Made by a program: the position numbers and the translations under genes
Notes under the pieces: generated by a model
Told to the model about the DNA's origin: nothing
Seen by the model: the letters and a program-made list of their open reading frames with translations, nothing else
Database searches by the model: none
Source: Nocardia shimofusensis NBRC 100134
GTDB lineage: Bacteria; Actinomycetota; Actinomycetes; Mycobacteriales; Mycobacteriaceae
Reading direction: 5' to 3'
Length of the DNA: 64,000 bases
Assembly: GCF_001613125.1 (NCBI RefSeq)
Contig: NZ_BDBT01000005.1
Location: 1 to 64,000 of the forward strand
Shown: piece after piece, positions 43,882 through 51,066 of the stretch
How the letters are laid out: every line of letters begins with the position of its first letter
Position numbering within the stretch: position 1 is the first letter of the stretch

Positions 43882-44640
43882 GTGCCAACCCGGCACGGCG
43901 GCCTTCTCCGCACTACCGACGTCGCACGCCGCAGCGGGTATTCGGCCGAACAGGTGCGCAAGCTGGAGCGCTCCGGCGTTCTGCCTGCCGCGCAGCGCAC
44001 CCCGTCCGGCTACCGTGTCTACGGGCAACAGCACCTCGACTGCGCACTCGCCTACCGCGCCCTCGCCGCGGGCGCGGGGCCCGCCGAGGCGGCGCGGATC
44101 GTGCGCACCGCCCACTCCGGCTCACTCGCCGACCTGCTCACCCTCGTCGACGCCGCGCACGCCCGGCTCGACACCCAGCGCCGCGACCTCGCCGCCGCCC
44201 GCACCGCCGCCGCGGCCATCGCCGCCGAACCCATCGACGCGGTGCGCCCGTCCGACGCCATGACGGTCTCCGAACTCGCCGACGCGCTCGGTGTTCGCCC
44301 GTCGACACTGCGGCACTGGGACGCGGCCGGGTTGGTGACACCCGGCCGCGCGGCACCGGGCAACGCCCGCCGCTACTCCCCCGCCGACGTGCGCGACGCC
44401 CGCATCGTGCACCAGTTACGCCATGCCGGCTACCGCATCGACGCCCTACGCGAACTCCTGCCCGGTCTGCGAGGAAGCGGTCGCTGGAGCGATGTCCTCG
44501 CCGGACTGGAGGCCCGCGAGGACGCCATCCACCGCCGTTCGCGAGCCCTGCTCGGAGCAGGCGCCCACCTGGATGCCGTCCTCATGGCGAGAGATCCTGT
44601 CCCGCGACCGGCGCCACCATCGGCGGCCGGACCCCGGTGA
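43882..44640 (+). CDS. MerR-family regulator with two helix-turn-helix domains
   Basis: The protein has 252 residues. A first MerR-type HTH lies at about 8-60 (LRTTDVARRSGYSAEQVRKLE and SGYRVYGQQHLDCALAYRAL) and a second at about 130-190 (TVSELADALGVRPSTLRHWD, RRYSPADVRDARIVHQLRHA). The linker between is a helix that would be the dimerisation coil. There is no typical C-terminal metal- or drug-binding domain. The start is a GTG with GGAGGTGAGG upstream. It diverges from the DUF6194 gene. Confidence 0.88.
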   Translation: MPTRHGGLLRTTDVARRSGYSAEQVRKLERSGVLPAAQRTPSGYRVYGQQHLDCALAYRALAAGAGPAEAARIVRTAHSGSLADLLTLVDAAHARLDTQRRDLAAARTAAAAIAAEPIDAVRPSDAMTVSELADALGVRPSTLRHWDAAGLVTPGRAAPGNARRYSPADVRDARIVHQLRHAGYRIDALRELLPGLRGSGRWSDVLAGLEAREDAIHRRSRALLGAGAHLDAVLMARDPVPRPAPPSAAGPR

Positions 44641-44712
44641 CCTCGGCCGGTCGAGCGACCTCGAACGGCTCACCGACGACTTCGGTCGACCCGGTCGACC
44701 TCCCGGCAGGTC

Positions 44713-45669
44713 TCAGGAGCCGAACCGGCCGGAAGGAGTGGGCGTGAGCAGGTCGAGGGCGAAACGGCCGTACTGTGTGGCGATCTGTTCCGGGGTGTAC
44801 GGGCCGCGCTCGGAGAACCATTGGGCGATGCCGGTGCACATGGTGGCGATGGCGCGACCGGCGGAACGCGGGTCGTCGATGCCGAAACGCCCCTCGGCAC
44901 AGCCCGATTCGATCTCCTCGTCGAGGATGTGCTGGAGCTCACGGCGGGAGCGGGCGATGCGGGTGCGATCGGCGGGCAGCAGACTGCGCATTTCGCTGGC
45001 GCCGATGAAGCCGAGTTCCCTGCGGTGGGTGTGGAACAGGGCCAGCGCCTCGACGATGAGGCGAACCCTGGTCACCGCATCCTCGCCCTCGGCGCGAGCC
45101 GCACGCACCCGCCAATGCAGCTCCTCCATCGTCAGGTCGAGGATGCGTACCAGCAGATCCTGCTTGTCGCGGTAGCGGTGGTAGAGGCCGGGCACGCTGG
45201 TGCCCGCGCGGTCGGCCAGCGCTCGCACGGTGGTGCCGTGGTAGCCGATGTCGACGAAGGACGCGATGGCGGCGATGAGTACCGGATCGGCGGCCAGTGG
45301 TCCGAACCTGCGCCAATCGGGATGCCCGCCGGTGGAATCGGTGCCGGTGGGCCCGGTCCCGTCGGCGCGGCCGGACGCCGTGGGCGCACTGCCGCCGAGC
45401 AGTTGCGGGGCGGTCACCCCGACAGCGGCGGCCACGCTGTTGAGCCGTTCGACCGACAAGCCGGTGCGCCCGTTCTCGATCGCGCTGAGCGTCGCGGGGC
45501 TCACCTCGATGCGCCGTGCCAATTCCCGGAGCGACAGACCGGCCGCGATGCGTGCGGCACGGATGGCCTCGTGCGGGCGCAGGGCCTCGCCCGCGGCCTC
45601 TGCGACCGCGTTCGCCTCCTGCGCGGCCGCTTCGGGGACGGCCGTGTCCGGGTCGGGTGGTGTCCGCAT
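44713..45669 (-). CDS. XRE-TetR fusion transcriptional regulator
   Basis: The protein has 318 residues with two DNA-binding domains in one chain: an XRE helix-turn-helix (about 33-95) with LSLRELARRIEVSPATLSAI and ENGRTGLSVERLNSVAAAVG, then a TetR-type domain (about 130-180) with TTVRALADRAGTSVPGLYH and RYRDKQDLLVRI, followed by the helical TetR ligand domain. The arrangement is known in Mycobacteriales lipid-metabolism regulators. A palindrome lies three bases before its start codon. It diverges from acyl-CoA dehydrogenase, its probable target. Confidence 0.87.
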   Translation of the reverse strand: MRTPPDPDTAVPEAAAQEANAVAEAAGEALRPHEAIRAARIAAGLSLRELARRIEVSPATLSAIENGRTGLSVERLNSVAAAVGVTAPQLLGGSAPTASGRADGTGPTGTDSTGGHPDWRRFGPLAADPVLIAAIASFVDIGYHGTTVRALADRAGTSVPGLYHRYRDKQDLLVRILDLTMEELHWRVRAARAEGEDAVTRVRLIVEALALFHTHRRELGFIGASEMRSLLPADRTRIARSRRELQHILDEEIESGCAEGRFGIDDPRSAGRAIATMCTGIAQWFSERGPYTPEQIATQYGRFALDLLTPTPSGRFGS

Positions 45670-45671
45670 GA

Positions 45672-45690
45672 TGTTCAGATTATCCGAACA
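45672..45690. promoter_or_regulatory. Palindromic operator at the XRE-TetR gene start
   Basis: TGTTCAGATTATCCGAACA has 5-base perfect arms and a further matching pair inside. It covers the ribosome-binding-site region of the regulator gene, so bound regulator would shut off its own synthesis. A related half-site ATGTTCAG recurs near 45764, closer to the acyl-CoA dehydrogenase gene. Confidence 0.6.
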
Positions 45691-45829
45691 CTGCCGATCC
45701 TCGCCATCCAGCGCATCAACACAGGTATCGCCATATATTTGACAGGAACCCAGGTCTGGTGAGAATGTTCAGTCGGAGCGATCGTTCGGTAAAGTACAGC
45801 GATCCTCCCTACGCCGAGGAGGAGTTGCG

Positions 45830-47032
45830 ATGCCGATCGATCTGACCTATTCCGCCGATGTGCTCGACCTGATCGAGCGCACGCGCGCGTTCGTGCGGGA
45901 AACGGTGCTGCCGATCGAGGACGAGCACGGGGGCGACATCACCGCGGCCGGCGGCGACGAGATCCGCGTGAGCATGCAGAAGGCGGCACGCGACGCCGGG
46001 GTGTTCGCCCCGCACGCGCCGGTCGAGTTCGGCGGTCTCGGGCTGAACATGTCCGACCGCGCACCGGTGTTCGAAGAGGCCGGCTACTCGCTGTTCGGCC
46101 CGACCGCGTTGAACATCGCCGCGCCCGACGAGGGCAATGTGCACATGCTCGCCCACATCGCCGACCCGGACCAGCGGATCCAGTACCTCGAGCCGCTCGC
46201 CCGCGGCGAGCTGCGTTCCGGCTTCGCCATGACCGAGCCCGCACCCGGCGCGGGCTCCGACCCGGCCGCGCTGACCACCCGCGCGGCCAAGGTCGAGGGC
46301 GGCTGGCGTATCAACGGCGTCAAGCACTTCATCACCGGCGCGGACGGCGCGGGCTTCTTCATCATCATGGCGCGCACCTCCGGCGAGCCGGGCGACCGCG
46401 GCGGCGCCACCATGTTCCTGGCTCCGGCCGACGCCCCGGGCCTGCGGGTCGGCCGCCACATCACCACCCTGGACCGCGCCATGATCGGCGGACACTGCGA
46501 GGTGTACTTCGAGGACTTGTTCGTCCCGGACGAGGCGGTGCTCGGCGCGGTCGACCGCGGCTACGAGTACGCGCAGGTGCGGCTGGGCCCGGCCCGCATG
46601 ACGCACGTGATGCGCTGGCTGGGCGCCGCCCGGCGCGGCCACGACATCGCGGTGGCGCGGGTCGCCGAACGCGAGGGCTTCGGCTCGCGCATCGGCGACC
46701 TCGGCATGGCGCAGAAGATGATCGCCGACAACGAGATCGACATCGCCGCCACCCGCGCGCTGCTGGTCCGGGCCTGCTGGGAGCTCGATCAGGGCGACCA
46801 CGCGGGCAACGCGACCTCCATCGCCAAGACCTTCGCCGCCGAGGCCATCGGCCGTATCGTCGACAACAGCATCCAGCTGTGCGGCGGCCTGGGCGTCTCC
46901 GACGACCTGCCGCTGGCTCGCCTCTCCCGCGAGGTCCGGCCGTTCCGTATCTACGACGGCCCTTCCGAGGTGCACCGCTGGGCCATCGCCAAGCGGGCCG
47001 TCGGCGCCGCCCGCCGCGCCGCCCACGGCTGA
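45830..47032 (+). CDS. Acyl-CoA dehydrogenase
   Basis: An FAD enzyme of 400 residues that introduces the alpha-beta double bond into an acyl-CoA. The FAD/substrate motifs are FAMTEPAPGAGSDPAAL, ARTSGEPGDRGGATMFL and QLCGGLGVSDDLPLARLSRE, with RIYDGPSEVHRWAIAKR at the C-terminus (arginine and adenine contacts). The catalytic Glu lies in the family's usual C-terminal region (YDGPSE). GAGGAGG precedes the ATG. It lies opposite the XRE-TetR regulator and ends at a perfect terminator. Chain-length preference cannot be read. Confidence 0.92.
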   Translation: MPIDLTYSADVLDLIERTRAFVRETVLPIEDEHGGDITAAGGDEIRVSMQKAARDAGVFAPHAPVEFGGLGLNMSDRAPVFEEAGYSLFGPTALNIAAPDEGNVHMLAHIADPDQRIQYLEPLARGELRSGFAMTEPAPGAGSDPAALTTRAAKVEGGWRINGVKHFITGADGAGFFIIMARTSGEPGDRGGATMFLAPADAPGLRVGRHITTLDRAMIGGHCEVYFEDLFVPDEAVLGAVDRGYEYAQVRLGPARMTHVMRWLGAARRGHDIAVARVAEREGFGSRIGDLGMAQKMIADNEIDIAATRALLVRACWELDQGDHAGNATSIAKTFAAEAIGRIVDNSIQLCGGLGVSDDLPLARLSREVRPFRIYDGPSEVHRWAIAKRAVGAARRAAHG

Positions 47033-47074
47033 CCCCGGCCGCGCCGGGTCCTCGCCACTACGCGCCCCACATCG

Positions 47075-47107
47075 AATCCCTCGCGCCATCGATCGGCGCG
47101 AGGGATT
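47075..47107. terminator. 13-bp bidirectional hairpin between acyl-CoA dehydrogenase and tetR
   Basis: AATCCCTCGCGCC (47075-47087) pairs perfectly with GGCGCGAGGGATT (47095-47107) around a 7-base loop. Flanked by two convergent genes, it serves both. Confidence 0.88.
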
Positions 47108-47124
47108 TCGGTATAGCCCGTCGT

Positions 47125-47808
47125 TCAGCCATCCAGCCGGCTCAGCAACTCCACGGCGGCTTCCCGCACCCGCTCGCCCACGTCGGTCCTGCCCAACATC
47201 TGCAGAACAGCTTCCGGGATGAGCCGTTCGGCGTACTCCGGCGCGCGCGACTCGTCGGAGCGGATATTGATGACGCTCTCCACCAACCGGAACGGCAGGA
47301 CCTCGACACCGGGCGCGCTCACGAGTCCCTCCTCCGCGATCACCTCGGCGGCGAATCTCTCGTAATGCCCGCGTAGTTCGTCGCGTTGCGCGCGAAAAGA
47401 CGTGAAGCGCGGAGAGCGCAACTCCGGCAGCAGATACAGCGCGCCGAGATTCCAGCGCGCCGAGCACAATTGCGCCACGTCGTAGCGGACCAGCGCGTAG
47501 AGCCGCACCACAGCGGGCACCGATTCCGTGCGCAACGATTCGGCCAGTGCCAGTGGTCCGCTGACGGTCCCGGCGAGTAGCGCCTCGAGGATGTCGTCCT
47601 TCGCGGCGAAGTGGTGGTACAGCGAGGCCTGCCTGATACCGACCGCATCGGCGATGCCGCGGGTCGAGGTGCTGGCGTAGCCCTGGGTGGTGAACAGTTC
47701 GGCGGCGGCGTCGAGGATCTCCGCGCGTGGGGTCCGGCCGTCGCGTCGCCGCGGCGCGAGACGCGGACGTCCTGGCCCGAGGGAGGTCACCCCGCCATTC
47801 TCGCCCAT
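47125..47808 (-). CDS. TetR-family regulator of the guanidine/urea-type operon
   Basis: The protein has 227 residues. The helix-turn-helix spans about 30-75: EILDAAAELFTTQGYASTST and ADAVGIRQASLYHHFAAKDD. The rest is the helical ligand domain. I start at the ATG at 47808; longer readings would place coding sequence over the palindromic operator at 47877-47890, which argues against them. It is divergent from the APC permease and the rest of the amide-carboxylation genes, so it most likely represses that operon. The ligand could be guanidine, urea or a pathway intermediate. Confidence 0.8.
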   Translation of the reverse strand: MGENGGVTSLGPGRPRLAPRRRDGRTPRAEILDAAAELFTTQGYASTSTRGIADAVGIRQASLYHHFAAKDDILEALLAGTVSGPLALAESLRTESVPAVVRLYALVRYDVAQLCSARWNLGALYLLPELRSPRFTSFRAQRDELRGHYERFAAEVIAEEGLVSAPGVEVLPFRLVESVINIRSDESRAPEYAERLIPEAVLQMLGRTDVGERVREAAVELLSRLDG

Positions 47809-47876
47809 CGCCGATCCGCGCTCGGCAGCGGCCGGTTCATCCGTCCTCAGCATCCGAACCACGCCCGGCGGGATAC

Positions 47877-47890
47877 CTGTCATCTGACAG
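47877..47890. promoter_or_regulatory. Palindromic operator upstream of the APC permease
   Basis: CTGTCATCTGACAG is a perfect inverted repeat (6-base arms, 2-base centre). Further TGTCATC and TGACAG half-sites lie at about 47953 and 47980, closer to the permease start. A good candidate for the TetR regulator encoded next to it. Confidence 0.6.
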
Positions 47891-48016
47891 AAACAAGCGA
47901 AATCCAGAAGTTACCGGCGGTAACGAGCCGGAAGCAGCGCCGTCACCGCAGATGTCATCGAGAACCGAAAACTATCGCATGACAGATATTGGCCGCGACG
48001 CCGAAGGAAGCCAGCC

Positions 48017-49537
48017 ATGGCCACCACGCTCACCCCGTCGGAATCGACCGACAGCACCGACCTCCAACGGTTCGGTTATCAGCCTGTCCTGCATCGCAAA
48101 CTCGGCCGCTACGCCTCGTTCGCGGCCGGATTCTCGTTCGTCTCGATCCTCACCACCATCTTCCAGTTCTTCGGCTTCGGCTACGGCTTCGGCGGCGCGG
48201 CCTTCTTCTGGACCTGGCCGATCGTGTTCGCCGGGCAGTTCCTGGTCGCGCTGAACTTCGCGGAACTGGCGGCGCGCTGGCCGATCTCGGGCTGCATCTA
48301 TCAGTGGTCGCGGCGGCTGGCCGGGGAGACGGTCGGCTGGTTCGCCGGCTGGATGATGATCATCGCCCAGATCGTCACGGCCGCCGCGGCGGCGATCGCG
48401 CTGCAGGTGGTGCTGCCCGCGATCTGGAGCGGTTTCCAGATCATCGGTGAGGACACGGCGCTGACCTCTCCGTCCGGCGCGATGAACGCGGTGCTGCTCG
48501 GCAGCGCGCTGCTGACGCTGACCACGCTGGTCAATGTGGTCGGCATCGACTGGATGTCACGACTGAACTCCATCGGCGTCACCATCGAGATCGCCGGTGT
48601 GCTGGCCATCATCGGCGTGCTGTTCGCCGACGTCGAGCGTGGACCGGGCGTCGTACTGGACAGCTCGAACGCCGTTCCGGGCTCGTACTGGGCCGCCTTC
48701 CTGGTGTCCGGTCTGATGGCGGCGTACGTGATGGTCGGCTTCGACTCGGCGGGCGAGTTGTCCGAGGAGACCAAGGACCCGCGCCGGGTCGCCCCGCGCA
48801 CCATTCTCACCGCACTGGCCGTGTCCGCGGTCGGCGGCGGCCTGATGATGCTCGGCGCGCTGATGTCCGCTCCCAGCCTCGACGACGGCGCGCTGGCGTC
48901 CGAAGGCCTGGCCTACGTGATCTCGGCCAAGCTCGCCAGCCCCGCGGGAACGGTGCTGCTCGGCTGTGTCGCGGTGGCGGTGACCGTGTGCACACTGGCG
49001 ATCCAGACCGCCGGATCGCGCCTGATGTTCTCGATGGCCCGTGACGGCAAACTGCCCTTCGCGCAGCAGCTGTCCACGGTGCACGCCCGTTTCGGCACCC
49101 CGGTGCTGCCCGCCGTGGTGATCGGCGTCCTGGGCATCACGCTGCTGGTGGTCAATCTCGGCAACGCGGCGATCTTCTCGACACTGGCCAGCGTCTGCAT
49201 CGTCACCCTGTACATGGCCTACCTGCTGGTGACCGTTCCGCTGCTGGTGCGTCGTCTCCGCGGCTGGCCCGCGGGCGAAAACCTGCCCCCTGGCCTGTTC
49301 CAGCTGGGTCGCTGGGGTATCCCGATCAATCTGCTGGCCGTGCTGTGGGGTGTGGCGATGGTGGTGAACCTGGCCTGGCCGCGACCGGAGGTCTACATCC
49401 CGGAGGGCGGCAGCTGGTGGATGCTGTGGGCCGCCCCGCTGTTCCTGGTCGCGACCATCGCCGTCGGCGTCGTGGTCCAGCGCCTCGCCGCGCCGTCCCC
49501 CGCTCGCGAAGCAGCGCCCGCCGTCGCACCCGCCTGA
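48017..49537 (+). CDS. APC-superfamily permease of the guanidine/urea-type operon
   Basis: The protein has 506 residues with about 12 hydrophobic segments. YQPVLHRKLGRYASFAAGFS and GFDSAGELSEETKDPRRVAP (the conserved loop after helix 6) are typical of the amino-acid/choline-transporter branch of APC permeases. Such permeases accompany urea- and guanidine-carboxylase gene sets and probably import the substrate, plausibly guanidine, urea or an amine. It is the first gene of the operon, behind a palindromic operator; a 45-base gap with a good ribosome-binding site separates it from the first DUF1989 gene. Confidence 0.85.
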   Translation: MATTLTPSESTDSTDLQRFGYQPVLHRKLGRYASFAAGFSFVSILTTIFQFFGFGYGFGGAAFFWTWPIVFAGQFLVALNFAELAARWPISGCIYQWSRRLAGETVGWFAGWMMIIAQIVTAAAAAIALQVVLPAIWSGFQIIGEDTALTSPSGAMNAVLLGSALLTLTTLVNVVGIDWMSRLNSIGVTIEIAGVLAIIGVLFADVERGPGVVLDSSNAVPGSYWAAFLVSGLMAAYVMVGFDSAGELSEETKDPRRVAPRTILTALAVSAVGGGLMMLGALMSAPSLDDGALASEGLAYVISAKLASPAGTVLLGCVAVAVTVCTLAIQTAGSRLMFSMARDGKLPFAQQLSTVHARFGTPVLPAVVIGVLGITLLVVNLGNAAIFSTLASVCIVTLYMAYLLVTVPLLVRRLRGWPAGENLPPGLFQLGRWGIPINLLAVLWGVAMVVNLAWPRPEVYIPEGGSWWMLWAAPLFLVATIAVGVVVQRLAAPSPAREAAPAVAPA

Positions 49538-49582
49538 TCCCGATCACCGGTTTCCGCAATCACTTCCGGAGAGGACGACCCG

Positions 49583-50416
49583 ATGACCAGTACCGCATCG
49601 ACTATCGGAGCGCGTGCGCACGCGCGCTCGCAGGAGGCCGCCGCGACGGTCGCCGCACCGGCACTGCCTGCGGGCGTCGCTCCGGAGGAGATCACCTTCG
49701 CACGGCGCATCCCGGCAGGCGGCTACGCGAATGTCGTGCTCGGACGCGGCACCCGCGTACGGCTCGGCGACCCACACGGTGGGGCCTGCGCCCATGTGCT
49801 GTTGCTGCGCGCCGACGCGCCGTGGGAGCGGCTCAATGTCGCCGATACCGTGAAGGTGCCGTGGCAGGCCTATCCGGGCGCGGGCCATCCGCTGCTGTCG
49901 GACCAGGGCCGGGCGCTGGCCACCGTGATCGCCGACGATTCCGCCCACCACGACGCCCTGTGCGGGCCGAGTCCTCGCGCCAGGCAGGCGATGCGGCTGG
50001 CGGCCGCCAAGCAGGGACTCGAGCCCCGAGACCTCGCGCCGAGCGTGTCGTTCTTCCGCGGCGTGCGCGTCGAGGCCGACGGCGGGCTCGTCGCCACCGG
50101 AGGCGCGGGCGCTGGGGCGACGGTCGACCTGATCGTGCATCTGCCGGTCACGCTGCTGGTCGTCAATGCCGAGCATCCGCTCAACGACACCGCGGTCACC
50201 GAACTCGACCTCGTCGCCTGGCATCCGGCCGGCGAGCCCGACGCGGCGCCCGGCCGCACCGCGCACGACACCGACCCGGAATACCGCCGCGCCGTGCACA
50301 ACACCGAGGAGGCGTGGCACGCGAGTCGCTCGGCCGCCCCGACCCCCGCGCCGGACTCGACCGCCTCCGGCACCGCCCGCACCACCGCCGCCCGCACGAA
50401 GGAGATCCACGTATGA
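49583..50416 (+). CDS. DUF1989 protein, urea-carboxylase-associated protein 1 (carboxyguanidine deiminase subunit candidate)
   Basis: The protein has 277 residues. The conserved DUF1989 core reads ERLNVADTVKVPWQAYPGAG, PLLSDQGRALATVIADDSA and HHDALCGPSP with the ligand-like His/Cys cluster, then VSFFRGVRVEADGG. In guanidine-assimilating bacteria two DUF1989 proteins form a carboxyguanidine deiminase that yields allophanate. The gene was long annotated only as urea-carboxylase-associated. GGAGAGGA precedes the ATG. Its stop overlaps the next gene's start (ATGA), so the two subunits are made together. A low-complexity C-terminal tail (245-275) is unusual. Confidence 0.88.
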   Translation: MTSTASTIGARAHARSQEAAATVAAPALPAGVAPEEITFARRIPAGGYANVVLGRGTRVRLGDPHGGACAHVLLLRADAPWERLNVADTVKVPWQAYPGAGHPLLSDQGRALATVIADDSAHHDALCGPSPRARQAMRLAAAKQGLEPRDLAPSVSFFRGVRVEADGGLVATGGAGAGATVDLIVHLPVTLLVVNAEHPLNDTAVTELDLVAWHPAGEPDAAPGRTAHDTDPEYRRAVHNTEEAWHASRSAAPTPAPDSTASGTARTTAARTKEIHV

Positions 50417-51030
50417 GCACCGCGACCCGCGCCGTCGTCCTCGACGAGATCGTGCCCGCCCGCGCCCCCTGGTCGGCCGTCGTCCGGGCGGGTGACCAGC
50501 TCGAGATCATCGACCTGCACGGCAACCAGGCGGTGGACTGCCTGCTCTACTCCGCCGCCGACCACACCGACCGCTACAGCGCCCAAGCCACCATCACCGC
50601 CCAGCGCAATATCTTCCTCACCACCGGCAGCGTGCTGCTCACCGACAACGGCACCGCGCTGATGACCGTCGTCGACGACGAGGTCGGCAACCACGACACC
50701 ATCGCGGGCGCCTGCTCGCAGGAGTCGAACACCTTGCGCTACGGCCACCACACCCGCCACCAGCACGCCTGCGTGGAGAATTTCCTGACCGCCGCGCTCG
50801 AATGGGGTCTGGGCAAGCGGGATCTGGTGTCCAACATCAACTGGTTCATGAACGTGCCGGTCGAGTCCGACGGCACCCTCGGCATCGTGGACGGGCTGTC
50901 CGCGCCGGGCAAGAAGGTCACGCTGCGCGCCGAGATCGACACCTTGGTCCTGGTTTCCAACTGCCCGCAGATCAACAACCCCTGCAACGGCTTCGATCCG
51001 ACGCCGGTGCGCATGGTCGTCACGCGCTAG
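50413..51030 (+). CDS. DUF1989 protein, urea-carboxylase-associated protein 2 (carboxyguanidine deiminase subunit candidate)
   Basis: The protein has 205 residues, the second DUF1989 paralogue of the pair. Its core is EIIDLHGNQAVDCLLYSAAD, RYSAQATITAQRNIFLTTGS, DDEVGNHDTIAGACSQESNT and RYGHHTRHQHACVENFLTAA, which holds the metal-ligand-like Cys/His residues, ending CPQINNPCNGFDPTPVRM. It overlaps the preceding gene by four bases (ATGA), with GAAGGAG as ribosome-binding site. The carboxylase-related gene follows after 36 bases. This close pairing matches the CgdA-CgdB order known from guanidine operons. Confidence 0.9.
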   Translation: MSTATRAVVLDEIVPARAPWSAVVRAGDQLEIIDLHGNQAVDCLLYSAADHTDRYSAQATITAQRNIFLTTGSVLLTDNGTALMTVVDDEVGNHDTIAGACSQESNTLRYGHHTRHQHACVENFLTAALEWGLGKRDLVSNINWFMNVPVESDGTLGIVDGLSAPGKKVTLRAEIDTLVLVSNCPQINNPCNGFDPTPVRMVVTR

Positions 51031-51066
51031 CCCCGCTCCCCGCCGCACCCGAACGGAGGCCCTGAC

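Noticed and set aside
47905..47970. Possible guanidine riboswitch: hairpin GTTACCGGCGGTAAC and CCGGAAGCAGCGCCGT resembling part of the guanidine-III motif
   Set aside because: Only fragments match; the pseudoknot partner and conserved loop bases are not found by eye. A covariance search would decide.
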